Origin: Flaviramulus sp. BrNp1-15
Lineage (GTDB): Bacteria; Bacteroidota; Bacteroidia; Flavobacteriales; Flavobacteriaceae
NCBI RefSeq assembly: GCF_022259695.1
Contig: NZ_CP092099.1
Location: 2,683,501-2,747,500 of the forward strand
Reading direction: 5' to 3'
DNA: 64,000 nucleotides
The position numbers were made by a program, and so were the translations under genes. This document shows, piece by piece, positions 8,710-16,204 of the stretch; within the stretch, counting starts at the first letter, position 1; every line of letters starts with the position of its first letter. The notes under the pieces were generated by a model, which was not told the origin of the DNA, made no database searches, and saw only the letters and a program-made list of their open reading frames with translations.

Positions 8710-10242
8710 ATGAAAACACTTAGGCTCCTACTTGGTGATCAACTCAATATAAAACATTCTTGGTTTAATCAAACCAATGATGATGTAGTGTATTGCTTAT
8801 TTGAAATGCGCCAAGAGACTGACTACGTTAATCACCACATTCAAAAAGTAATAGGTTTTTTTGCAGCAATGCGAGAATTTGCTCAAAATTTAAAAGACAA
8901 AAATCATAAGGTAATATATTATAAAATAAATGATAGCAAGAACACCCAAAACTTAACTCAAAACCTTTCAGTTTTAATTGAAGAAAACAAAATAGAGAAG
9001 TTTGAATATTTATATCCTGATGAGTATCGATTAGATAATCAACTAAAAAAAATTTGTAAGTCCTTAAATATTAAAACCGAAGTTTATTCTACTGAGCATT
9101 TTTATACAAAAAGAGATGATTTAGCTACTTTTTTTGATGGTAAAAAACAATATCTCATGGAGAATTTTTACCGTAACATGCGAAAGAAGCATGATATATT
9201 AATGGTTGGAGACCAGCCCGAAGGTGGTAAATGGAATTATGATAAAAGCAACCGTAACAAATGGAAAGGTGAGGTAAATATCCCAAATTACAAATTATTT
9301 AAAAATGATGTGTCAGAGATTTTAGAGGATATAAATAATGCTAAAATTAAAACCATTGGAAATTTTAACACAAAAACGTTTTCTTATCCTATTTCAAGAT
9401 TCCAGGCTTTACAACAACTCAAATATTTTTGTGAGGAGTTACTTATTCATTTTGGCGATTTTCAAGATGCTATGCATACTGATGAAATTTACTTATTTCA
9501 TTCAAGATTATCGTTTGCCATGAACATAAAACTAATTTCTCCTAAAGATGTGGTTACTACCGTAATGAATTATTACCGAAAACATGGAGATGGTATTGAT
9601 ATCTCGCAGGTAGAAGGTTTTGTAAGGCAAATAATTGGTTGGAGAGAATATATGAGAGGTATGTATTGGGCTTTTATGCCCGATTACAAAAACCTGAATA
9701 CGCTTGAAAATAAAAATGAGTTGCCAGATTTTTTCTGGACAGGAAACACAAAAATGAATTGCTTAAAGCACTCCATAAAAAATTCTTTAGATAATGGATA
9801 TGCGCATCACATACAACGCTTAATGATTACTGGTAACTATGCTTTACTTACTCAAATAAATCCAGATGATGTTGACAAATGGTATTTAGGTATTTATGTT
9901 GATGCCATTGAATGGGTACAATTACCCAACACCAGAGGCATGAGTCAGTTTGCAGACGGAGGTAAAATTGCAACAAAACCCTATGTATCATCTGGCTCAT
10001 ACATCAACAAAATGAGTAATTATTGTGGCAATTGTTATTATAATAAAAATAAAAAAACCGAAGATGATGCTTGTCCTTTTAATAGTTTGTATTGGAATTT
10101 TTTAGATGATAAAAGAACCTTTTTGGGCAATAATTACAGAATGGGTATGATGTATAGCTTACTCGACAAAATGAATAAAACAGAATTAAACAACATAAAG
10201 GAAAAAGCAAAACATATAATAGAAAACCCTAATGAATACTAA
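8710..10242 (+). CDS. Iron-sulfur (6-4)-type photolyase (FeS-BCP / PhrB-like)
   Basis: 510-aa member of the bacterial iron-sulfur photolyases, which repair (6-4) photoproducts with FAD, a lumazine antenna and a [4Fe-4S] cluster. It begins LRLLLGDQLN, the family start. The four cluster cysteines are present at 351 (MNCLKH), 439 and 442 (YCGNCYY) and 455 (DACPF), spaced as in Agrobacterium PhrB. Also visible: GWREYMRGMYW and HHIQRLMITGNYALL. It starts directly after the DASH gene and overlaps the next gene by 11 bases. Function is from family knowledge, not shown here. Confidence 0.95.
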   Translation: MKTLRLLLGDQLNIKHSWFNQTNDDVVYCLFEMRQETDYVNHHIQKVIGFFAAMREFAQNLKDKNHKVIYYKINDSKNTQNLTQNLSVLIEENKIEKFEYLYPDEYRLDNQLKKICKSLNIKTEVYSTEHFYTKRDDLATFFDGKKQYLMENFYRNMRKKHDILMVGDQPEGGKWNYDKSNRNKWKGEVNIPNYKLFKNDVSEILEDINNAKIKTIGNFNTKTFSYPISRFQALQQLKYFCEELLIHFGDFQDAMHTDEIYLFHSRLSFAMNIKLISPKDVVTTVMNYYRKHGDGIDISQVEGFVRQIIGWREYMRGMYWAFMPDYKNLNTLENKNELPDFFWTGNTKMNCLKHSIKNSLDNGYAHHIQRLMITGNYALLTQINPDDVDKWYLGIYVDAIEWVQLPNTRGMSQFADGGKIATKPYVSSGSYINKMSNYCGNCYYNKNKKTEDDACPFNSLYWNFLDDKRTFLGNNYRMGMMYSLLDKMNKTELNNIKEKAKHIIENPNEY

Positions 10243-11701
10243 ACCTAATTTACATATTGTTTGGTTAAAAAGAGACTTACGTCTATACGATAATGAAGCT
10301 ATTTTTAATGCTATATCATCAGGCAAACGTGTTTTGTTGCTATATGCATTCGAGCCTTTATTGATAAATGACGATCACTATAGCCAACGCCATTGGGATT
10401 TTATTAAAGAATCCATAGTGGATTTGAATGAAGAACTTAAAACATATAATTCCAAGGTTCTGACTGTTAATGCTGATATTATTGTTACAATAAATCAAAT
10501 ATTAACAAACTATCAGGTTACTAATATGTATTCACATCAGGAAACTGGTATTTTAATTACTTACAATAGAGATAAGTCATTTAAACGTTATTGTAAAAAC
10601 AATCTTATTAATTGGCATGAAAACATAAACAATGGCGTACAACGTGGTTTAAAAAACCGTGATAAATGGTTAGAATTATGCAATATGTTTTACGAAATGG
10701 AACCACTACCATTTTCACCCGATGAAAATCAATTATTATCTATTGAAGAAATAAATGAACTAGAGAAAAACTTTAAAATACCTAGCTTAGAAACAAACTC
10801 CAATAAACCATTTCAAAAAGGTGGAAGACAAATGGGTTTAAAATATTTAAACTCCTTTTTTGAAGAACGCTATATAAATTACATGTTTCATATTTCTAAA
10901 CCCGAATTGTCAAGATCATCTTGTAGTAGAATTTCTCCATATATAGCTTGGGGGAATTTATCGGTTAGAGAAGTTTATCATCAAGCTTTTAAGCTTAAAA
11001 AAACATCAAAACACAAAAAAGCGCTAGAAGCCTTTATGTCTAGATTACGATGGCAATCACACTTTGTTCAAAAGTTTGAAATGGAACACACCATGGAAGA
11101 AGCCAGTATAAATAAAGGGTTTCACAAATTAAAAAAAAGTATATCTCAAGAATATCAAACGGCTTGGAAAACAGGGAAAACAGGTTACCCACTGGTAGAT
11201 GCATGTATGCGTTGTTTAAATGAAACTGGATATCTTAACTTTAGAATGCGTGCTCTGGTAGTTTCATTTTTCACACACAATTTATGGCAACCTTGGCAGG
11301 AAGCTACTACTCATTTATCGCAAATGTTTCTGGACTTTGAACCTGGTATTCATTTTCCGCAACTGCAAATGCAAGCTGGGGAAACAGGAATTAATATGCT
11401 ACGTATATACAATCCTATAAAAAATAGTTTGGAACACGATCCGGATGCCGAATTTATAAAAAAATGGGTTCCAGAACTCAAAAACCTAGATACAGTATTC
11501 ATACATCAACCCTACTTAATGACAGAACTAGAGCAACAGTTTTATAATTTTAAACTAGGTATAGACTATCCAAAACCTATTGTAGATGTAAATATTACCA
11601 GAAAAAAAGCTACTGATACTTTATGGAATATGCGTGATGATGCATTAGTTAAAAAAGAACGATTACGCATATTAAAAAAGCATACTACAGCCAATACCTA
11701 A
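10232..11701 (+). CDS. Divergent cryptochrome/photolyase-family flavoprotein
   Basis: 489-aa FAD photoprotein with the N-terminal antenna fold (IVWLKRDLRLYDNEAI) and FAD domain (SRISPYIAWGNLSVREV, GYPLVDACMRCLNETG, NFRMRALVVSFFTHNLW). It differs from repair photolyases where the conserved GNWQW would be: residues 372-380 read GIHFPQLQM, so the tryptophan nearest FAD in the usual electron chain is not in place. It may therefore be a sensor or use another electron path. It overlaps the photolyase upstream by 11 bases and ends about 43 bases before the second island operator. Confidence 0.9.
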   Translation: MNTKPNLHIVWLKRDLRLYDNEAIFNAISSGKRVLLLYAFEPLLINDDHYSQRHWDFIKESIVDLNEELKTYNSKVLTVNADIIVTINQILTNYQVTNMYSHQETGILITYNRDKSFKRYCKNNLINWHENINNGVQRGLKNRDKWLELCNMFYEMEPLPFSPDENQLLSIEEINELEKNFKIPSLETNSNKPFQKGGRQMGLKYLNSFFEERYINYMFHISKPELSRSSCSRISPYIAWGNLSVREVYHQAFKLKKTSKHKKALEAFMSRLRWQSHFVQKFEMEHTMEEASINKGFHKLKKSISQEYQTAWKTGKTGYPLVDACMRCLNETGYLNFRMRALVVSFFTHNLWQPWQEATTHLSQMFLDFEPGIHFPQLQMQAGETGINMLRIYNPIKNSLEHDPDAEFIKKWVPELKNLDTVFIHQPYLMTELEQQFYNFKLGIDYPKPIVDVNITRKKATDTLWNMRDDALVKKERLRILKKHTTANT

Positions 11702-11743
11702 ATATCAATAAATAATAGCTATACGATTATAGAAAATTATTTT

Positions 11744-11785
11744 GTTTAACTTATTTTAAAATAAGTTAAACATTTTGTATATTTG
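11744..11785 (+). promoter_or_regulatory. Second palindromic operator plus -7 box inside the photolyase island
   Basis: A perfect 28-bp palindrome at 11744-11771: GTTTAACTTATTTT followed by its exact reverse complement. Six bases on comes TATATTTG (11778-11785). Outer half-sites, spacing and the 16 bases GTTAAACATTTTGTAT are the same as at 3225-3240. There is no TTG at the -33 position. It starts the second transcription unit of the island (11802 onward) and points to control by the same regulator. Confidence 0.8.
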
Positions 11786-11801
11786 ATGTAATCAATAACA
11801 T

Positions 11802-12230
11802 ATGATTTTAGATTCTACACATACAAACAAAGAAAATAAGTTAATTATAAACGATTTAGTTGGAAGACCTTTTACATTATTTGAATCCTTTAGAATGAAA
11901 GGTATAGGATCTAAAAGAATGATTATTGAAGATGTTAGTCCTAACCTAAAGACATACATGAATTTAGTTTCAGATATTAATTATGCTAACATAGAGTTAA
12001 GAACTGGAGGAATTTTAATATTCATAAACAAAGGCTTAAAAAATTTTACTTGGGCTATCCCCTATTACCATTTGGTACTTTACAAAATTAATGGAGCAAG
12101 CATTCATGCTCAAGGTCATTTTATTCGTTTCAAAAACAATAAAACATTTAAAGAAAACAAAAAGTTTTTCGACAAATTATTGGATGAAAAAATTAAGTAC
12201 GACATGCAATACGATTTTCAATACACATGA
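11802..12230 (+). CDS. Conserved hypothetical protein of the photolyase island
   Basis: 142-aa soluble protein with no signal peptide or membrane helix and no recognised motif. The middle, with alternating hydrophobic residues (NIELRTGGILIFINKG, YYHLVLYKINGASIH), suggests a beta-sheet-rich fold; the C-terminus is charged and helical. It is the first gene after the second palindromic operator and overlaps the DUF2805 gene by 4 bases (ATGA), so it belongs to the light-response operon. Function unknown. Confidence 0.75.
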   Translation: MILDSTHTNKENKLIINDLVGRPFTLFESFRMKGIGSKRMIIEDVSPNLKTYMNLVSDINYANIELRTGGILIFINKGLKNFTWAIPYYHLVLYKINGASIHAQGHFIRFKNNKTFKENKKFFDKLLDEKIKYDMQYDFQYT

Positions 12231-12499
12231 ATTTAAGCATTGAAGATACCGATAGAGTAATAGAAATGGCCTGGGAAGACCGCACAACTTTTGAAGCCAT
12301 AAATTATCAATTTGGGTTAAAAGAACAAGAAGTTATAGAACTTATGCGAACCGAAATGAAACCTAGTAGTTTTAAAATGTGGCGCAAACGAGTTCAAGGT
12401 CGAAAAACTAAACATGAAAAACTTAGAACTTTTGAAAAAGGCAGATTTAAATGTTCTAGACAAAAACAAATTACACACAACTCAATATCAAAACGTTAA
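12227..12499 (+). CDS. DUF2805 / TIGR03643 family protein
   Basis: 90-aa basic protein. The core is the strongly conserved family sequence MAWEDRTTFEAINYQFG followed by EQEVIELMR, KPSSFKMWRKRV and GRKTKH (about residues 14-65). The shape and basic charge suggest a small helical nucleic-acid-binding protein, but no function is established. The family is found together with photolyases, DUF2256 and GTP cyclohydrolase in marine bacteria, as here. It overlaps the upstream gene by four bases. Confidence 0.92.
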   Translation: MNLSIEDTDRVIEMAWEDRTTFEAINYQFGLKEQEVIELMRTEMKPSSFKMWRKRVQGRKTKHEKLRTFEKGRFKCSRQKQITHNSISKR

Positions 12500-12553
12500 C
12501 GTGCTTTGATTAAAGAGATGAGTTCTTTAAGACAGCACACTAAAAAGAGAAAT

Positions 12554-13249
12554 ATGAGCACAGACACTTTAAAAATCAAGAATAATGGTCATAAACTAAA
12601 TGGGGTTTCAATTCATGATATTGGAGACGAACACCTTTACACAGGTTTAGAAACACCCATGAAAAAAGATGCGTTTAAGTTAACTGACACAGAGAAAAAA
12701 GAGCGTATAGCTATTTTATTTGAAGAAATAATGGATGTTATGGGATTAGATTTAACAGATGATTCTCTAAAAGGCACACCACAACGTGTTGCAAAAATGT
12801 ACATTGATGAAATATTTTCTGGTTTAAATCCTCAAAATAAGCCTAAAGTGGCATTGTTTGATAACAAATACCAATACAATCAAATGTTGGTTGAAAAAAA
12901 CATTACGTTTTATTCTAACTGCGAGCATCATTTTGTACCTATAATTGGAAAAGCACATGTAGCTTACATTTCTTCGGGTAAGGTTATTGGTTTATCTAAA
13001 CTCAATCGTATTGTTCAGTATTACGCAAAGCGTCCGCAAGTACAAGAACGATTAACAAATCAAATAGCAAATGAGCTAAAAAATATTTTAGAGACTGAAG
13101 ATGTTGCTGTAATTATTGATGCTAAACACCTGTGTGTTTCTTCACGAGGTATTAAAGACGATACCTCTGCAACAGTAACCACATACTACGGAGGTAAATT
13201 TAATAGTCCAGAAAAAATAACAGAATTACAAAACTATATAAATAATTAA
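12554..13249 (+). CDS. folE: GTP cyclohydrolase I
   Basis: Converts GTP to 7,8-dihydroneopterin triphosphate, the first step to tetrahydrofolate and other pterins. Zinc/catalytic residues are visible in SNCEHHFVPIIGKAHV and HLCVSSRGI; the helical N-terminal part holds KGTPQRVAKMY. I chose the ATG at 12554 (MSTDTLKIKN); the frame is open upstream to TTG 12506 and ATG 12518, giving 12-16 extra non-conserved residues. Within this island it likely supplies pterin for the folate antenna of photolyases, which fits light-induced folE in other bacteria. Confidence 0.93.
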   Translation: MSTDTLKIKNNGHKLNGVSIHDIGDEHLYTGLETPMKKDAFKLTDTEKKERIAILFEEIMDVMGLDLTDDSLKGTPQRVAKMYIDEIFSGLNPQNKPKVALFDNKYQYNQMLVEKNITFYSNCEHHFVPIIGKAHVAYISSGKVIGLSKLNRIVQYYAKRPQVQERLTNQIANELKNILETEDVAVIIDAKHLCVSSRGIKDDTSATVTTYYGGKFNSPEKITELQNYINN

Positions 13250-13253
13250 TATT

Positions 13254-13478
13254 ATGGATTTAATAGACAGAGCATTAGAGTTTGAACAAAGAAAAATGAG
13301 ATCATTATCAACAAGTGATCGTGTTAAACTATCTAGAGAAGCAAAAGCATTAATCCTAGATTTAAATCAGATTTATAAAGTAAAAAAAGACGAGAAAATA
13401 ATGGATATCATGAAGCGTTTAACAGCAATTAAAAGAAAGGTTGAAAAACGACTTAAAGGAGCGCCGTTAACTGCTTAA
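13254..13478 (+). CDS. Small charged helical protein, paralogue 1
   Basis: 74-aa protein rich in Lys, Arg and Glu, predicted as two or three helices: MDLIDRALEFEQRK, SREAKALILDLNQIYKVKKD, DIMKRLTAIKRKVEKRLKG. No cysteine, no signal peptide, no named domain recognised. It starts 4 bases after folE and is about half identical to the next gene (13647), a tandem duplicate. Function unknown; its place in the light-response operon is the only clue. Confidence 0.78.
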   Translation: MDLIDRALEFEQRKMRSLSTSDRVKLSREAKALILDLNQIYKVKKDEKIMDIMKRLTAIKRKVEKRLKGAPLTA

Positions 13479-13646
13479 TTTTTTGAAAAAAGATTAAAAA
13501 TAGCATCAAATAAAATAAATTATTAAATTTTTTATAAAATATCACCATAAAAATAGTAAATCTCATAGATTTTATTATATTGTCAAATTGTGGGAAAACC
13601 TATAGTTTTCTCAGACTAATAAAATTAGATTAAAGATTAAAAAGTT

Positions 13647-13862
13647 ATGGAGATTATTGATAAAGCTCTAGAATTCGAGCAACGCAAACACACTTTTAAA
13701 ACAACAAGTGAGCGTATTGAATCGTCTAGAGAAGTTAAAAATTTAATATTAAGTTTAAATTCTATTTATAAAGAAAAAAAGGATCCAGAGTTAATGGATC
13801 TTATGAAACGATTAACAGTAATTAAACAAAAAATTGAAAAAAGGCTAAAGGGCAGGCCATAA
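13647..13862 (+). CDS. Small charged helical protein, paralogue 2
   Basis: 71-aa copy of the 13254 protein: both share ALEFEQRK near the N-terminus, SRE-K-LIL-LN-IYK in the middle and LMKRLT-IK-K-EKRLKG at the end. A 168-base gap separates the two genes and includes a hairpin GAAAAC/GTTTTC near 13593-13608, so this copy may have its own regulatory input. The SDR gene follows after 24 bases. Function unknown. Confidence 0.78.
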   Translation: MEIIDKALEFEQRKHTFKTTSERIESSREVKNLILSLNSIYKEKKDPELMDLMKRLTVIKQKIEKRLKGRP

Positions 13863-13886
13863 TTAAAAAAAATGCCCTGAAACCAT

Positions 13887-14570
13887 ATGAAAACAATAAT
13901 TGTTATAGGTGGTAGTAAGGGCATTGGAAATGCCATAGTTAAGAAACTACTCAATCATTCTAAAGTTATAAATATTAGTAGAACTTCACCAGAAGATAAT
14001 CATGCTAATCTAACTCACTATTCTTGCGATGTAACTAAAGATGATTTTCCAACAATTGAATCTGCAGACGGTTTAATTTATTGCCCTGGTAGTATTAATT
14101 TAAAACCTATTTCCAGACTCAGTATCAACGATTTTAAAGAGGATTTTGAAATCAATGTTTTAGGTGCTGTAAAGGCTATTCAAAACTATTTACCAATATT
14201 AAAAAACGGTAATAATCCAGCTGTGGTACTTTTTAGTACTGTAGCGGCTAAGTTGGGTATGCCTTATCATGCAAGTATTGCTACATCTAAAGCTGGTGTT
14301 GAAGGTTTAGTAAAATCATTGGGTGCCGAATTAGCGCCTACTATTCGTGTAAATGCTATTGCGCCAACAGTTACTAATACACAATTGGCTTCAAAATTAT
14401 TACGTAATGATAAAATGATTGAAAACATTACGGAAAGGCATCCGTTAAAAAAGTTTTTGAATCCCGAAGAAGTTGCAGATATGGCTGAATTTCTAATATC
14501 TGAAAAATCTGCTTCACAATCTGGTCAAATATTTGAAATGGATTGTGGTATTGTAAGTTTTAAAATTTAA
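13887..14570 (+). CDS. SDR-family oxidoreductase with altered active site
   Basis: 227-aa classical-length SDR. The cofactor motif is IGGSKGIGNAIV (about residues 6-17) and YCPGSIN takes the place of NNAG. The usual YxxxK reads HASIATSKAGVEG: Lys is kept but the catalytic Tyr position holds Ile. The C-terminal region RVNAIAPTVTNT is normal. The protein should still bind NAD(P) but may not be a standard dehydrogenase. It ends 2 bases before the glutathione peroxidase gene and belongs to the island operon. Confidence 0.88.
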   Translation: MKTIIVIGGSKGIGNAIVKKLLNHSKVINISRTSPEDNHANLTHYSCDVTKDDFPTIESADGLIYCPGSINLKPISRLSINDFKEDFEINVLGAVKAIQNYLPILKNGNNPAVVLFSTVAAKLGMPYHASIATSKAGVEGLVKSLGAELAPTIRVNAIAPTVTNTQLASKLLRNDKMIENITERHPLKKFLNPEEVADMAEFLISEKSASQSGQIFEMDCGIVSFKI

Positions 14571-14572
14571 AT

Positions 14573-15112
14573 ATGAATCCGTTTATGGCATACTTATCAA
14601 CTTTATTTTCTAAAGCTAAACCAAAAAAGATGGACGTTAAATCTATTTATGATATTTCTATAAATAGTTTAACAGGAAAACCTATTGATCTATCAAATTT
14701 TGAAGGGAAACATATATTATTTGTAAATGTAGCTTCAAAATGTGGGTTTACACCTCAATATAAATCCTTGCAAGAGTTACACGAAAATTATAACGAAAAG
14801 TTACAAGTTATAGGTGTACCATGTAATCAATTTGGAAACCAAGAACCTGGTGATTCTAAAGACATAGAATCTTTTTGTGAAGTTAACTACGGAGTTACTT
14901 TTTTAATTACTGAAAAAATAGATGTAAAGGGTAAAAACCAACATCCATTATATACTTGGTTAACTCAAGAAGTAAACAACGGAAAAAAGAATTCTTCAGT
15001 TAAATGGAATTTTCAAAAATATTTAGTTGACCCTGATGGTAAATTAGTAGATTACTATTTCTCTTCTACAAGTCCATCAAGTTCAAAAATTATTAAACAC
15101 TTAAAAAATTAA
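14573..15112 (+). CDS. Glutathione peroxidase-like thiol peroxidase
   Basis: 179-aa cysteine-type glutathione peroxidase homologue that reduces peroxides, in bacteria generally using thioredoxin. The catalytic Cys lies in NVASKCGFTPQY; the Gln and Trp of the tetrad are in PCNQFGNQEPG and VKWNFQKYLV. A 35-residue N-terminal extension (MNPFMAYLSTLF...) has one hydrophobic stretch, and internal Met codons (such as at MDVKSIYD) offer shorter starts. Within this operon it fits defence against light-generated peroxides. Confidence 0.92.
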   Translation: MNPFMAYLSTLFSKAKPKKMDVKSIYDISINSLTGKPIDLSNFEGKHILFVNVASKCGFTPQYKSLQELHENYNEKLQVIGVPCNQFGNQEPGDSKDIESFCEVNYGVTFLITEKIDVKGKNQHPLYTWLTQEVNNGKKNSSVKWNFQKYLVDPDGKLVDYYFSSTSPSSSKIIKHLKN

Positions 15113-15117
15113 CAGCT

Positions 15118-15285
15118 ATGTTTGGATTATTTAAAAAGAAATCTGAAGCTGAAAGGCTTCAAGAAAAATTTAACAAACTTATGGCAGAATGGCATAAGTT
15201 ATCTAGTATAAATCGTACGGAAAGCGATAAAAAATATGCTGAAGCTCAAGTTATAGCGCAACGCATAGACAGCTTAAAATCATGA
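15118..15285 (+). CDS. Lacal_2735 family small protein
   Basis: A 55-aa protein: MFGLFKKKSEAERLQEKF, then AEWHKLSSINRTESDKKYAEA and AQRIDSLK. It is helical, charged and likely coiled-coil, and matches the small Lacal_2735-type family that I know from flavobacterial photolyase clusters; function unknown. It starts 5 bases after the peroxidase gene, and its stop overlaps the TspO start (ATGA), supporting translation. Confidence 0.82.
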   Translation: MFGLFKKKSEAERLQEKFNKLMAEWHKLSSINRTESDKKYAEAQVIAQRIDSLKS

Positions 15286-15743
15286 AGTTAGTAAAACTTG
15301 TTATTGTATTTCTAGCTATCAATTTTGCAGCTTTAGCAATTGGAAGTTTGCTAATGAACAATGGCCCACAAACTGCTTGGTATGAAAATTTAAATCAAGC
15401 ACCATGGACGCCTCCTGGTTGGGTTTTTGGTGTCGCTTGGACAACCATTATGGTTTGTTTTTCAATATATATGGCTTACTTATACAAGGTGTTTCCAACA
15501 AACAAAGTAATTACATTATTCAGTATTCAATTTATTTGTAATGTTATATGGAATTACATTTTTTTCAATCAACATTTAATAGGTTTAGGTCTATTTGTTA
15601 TTATATTACTTACGCTTATAATAGCTACTTTTTTATTTTTATACACAAAACATCTCAAGTTTAAAAGCATTTTTATACTGCCCTATTTTATTTGGTTATG
15701 TATAGCTACATCTTTAAATGCTTATATTTTAATCAATAATTAA
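15282..15743 (+). CDS. tspO: TspO/MBR tryptophan-rich sensory protein
   Basis: 153-aa inner-membrane protein with five transmembrane helices. The TspO signatures NQAPWTPPGWVFGVAWT (about 37-53) and the conserved CNVIWNYIFF are present. TspO binds and can photo-oxidise porphyrins and affects tetrapyrrole and oxidative stress responses. It overlaps the Lacal_2735 gene by 4 bases and shares one base with the SRPBCC gene, so it is part of the light-response operon. Confidence 0.95.
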   Translation: MKLVKLVIVFLAINFAALAIGSLLMNNGPQTAWYENLNQAPWTPPGWVFGVAWTTIMVCFSIYMAYLYKVFPTNKVITLFSIQFICNVIWNYIFFNQHLIGLGLFVIILLTLIIATFLFLYTKHLKFKSIFILPYFIWLCIATSLNAYILINN

Positions 15744-16204
15744 TGAAGATTTACAGACTCCACAAAAAGCAAAATTTACCCATATCTATAGATGAGGGTT
15801 GGAATTTTTTATCAAACCCAAAAAACCTAAAAACAATTACACCAGATTACATGGGTTTTCACATCTTATCTGGTGCAGACAGACCTATGTTTGCAGGACA
15901 AATAATTCAATATATTGTAACACCAGTTTTAGGTATAAAAACAAAATGGGTAACCGAAATTACCCATAGTATAGACAAACAGTATTTTGTGGACGAACAA
16001 CGTTTTGGTCCTTACGCTTTATGGCATCATAAACATTTTATAAAGGAAATTGATGGTGGCATTGAAATGGAAGACATTATTGATTATAAAGTTCCTTTTG
16101 GAATTTTGGGCCAACTTGTCCATCCTTTTTTAGTGAAACCTAAACTGGAAGAAATTTTTAACTACAGAACAAAAAAATTAGAAGAAATTTTTGGCAAGTA
16201 TTAA
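15743..16204 (+). CDS. SRPBCC (START/Bet v1-like) ligand-binding protein
   Basis: 153-aa cytosolic protein of the SRPBCC superfamily, which encloses hydrophobic ligands in a beta barrel. Seen: the N-terminal LPISIDEGWNFLSNPKNLKTITP, then FVDEQRFGPYALWHHKHF and EMEDIIDYKVPFGILG. The ligand is unknown; similar genes sit before photolyase genes in many marine bacteria. It begins on the last base of tspO and ends directly before the photolyase ATG. Confidence 0.88.
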   Translation: MKIYRLHKKQNLPISIDEGWNFLSNPKNLKTITPDYMGFHILSGADRPMFAGQIIQYIVTPVLGIKTKWVTEITHSIDKQYFVDEQRFGPYALWHHKHFIKEIDGGIEMEDIIDYKVPFGILGQLVHPFLVKPKLEEIFNYRTKKLEEIFGKY

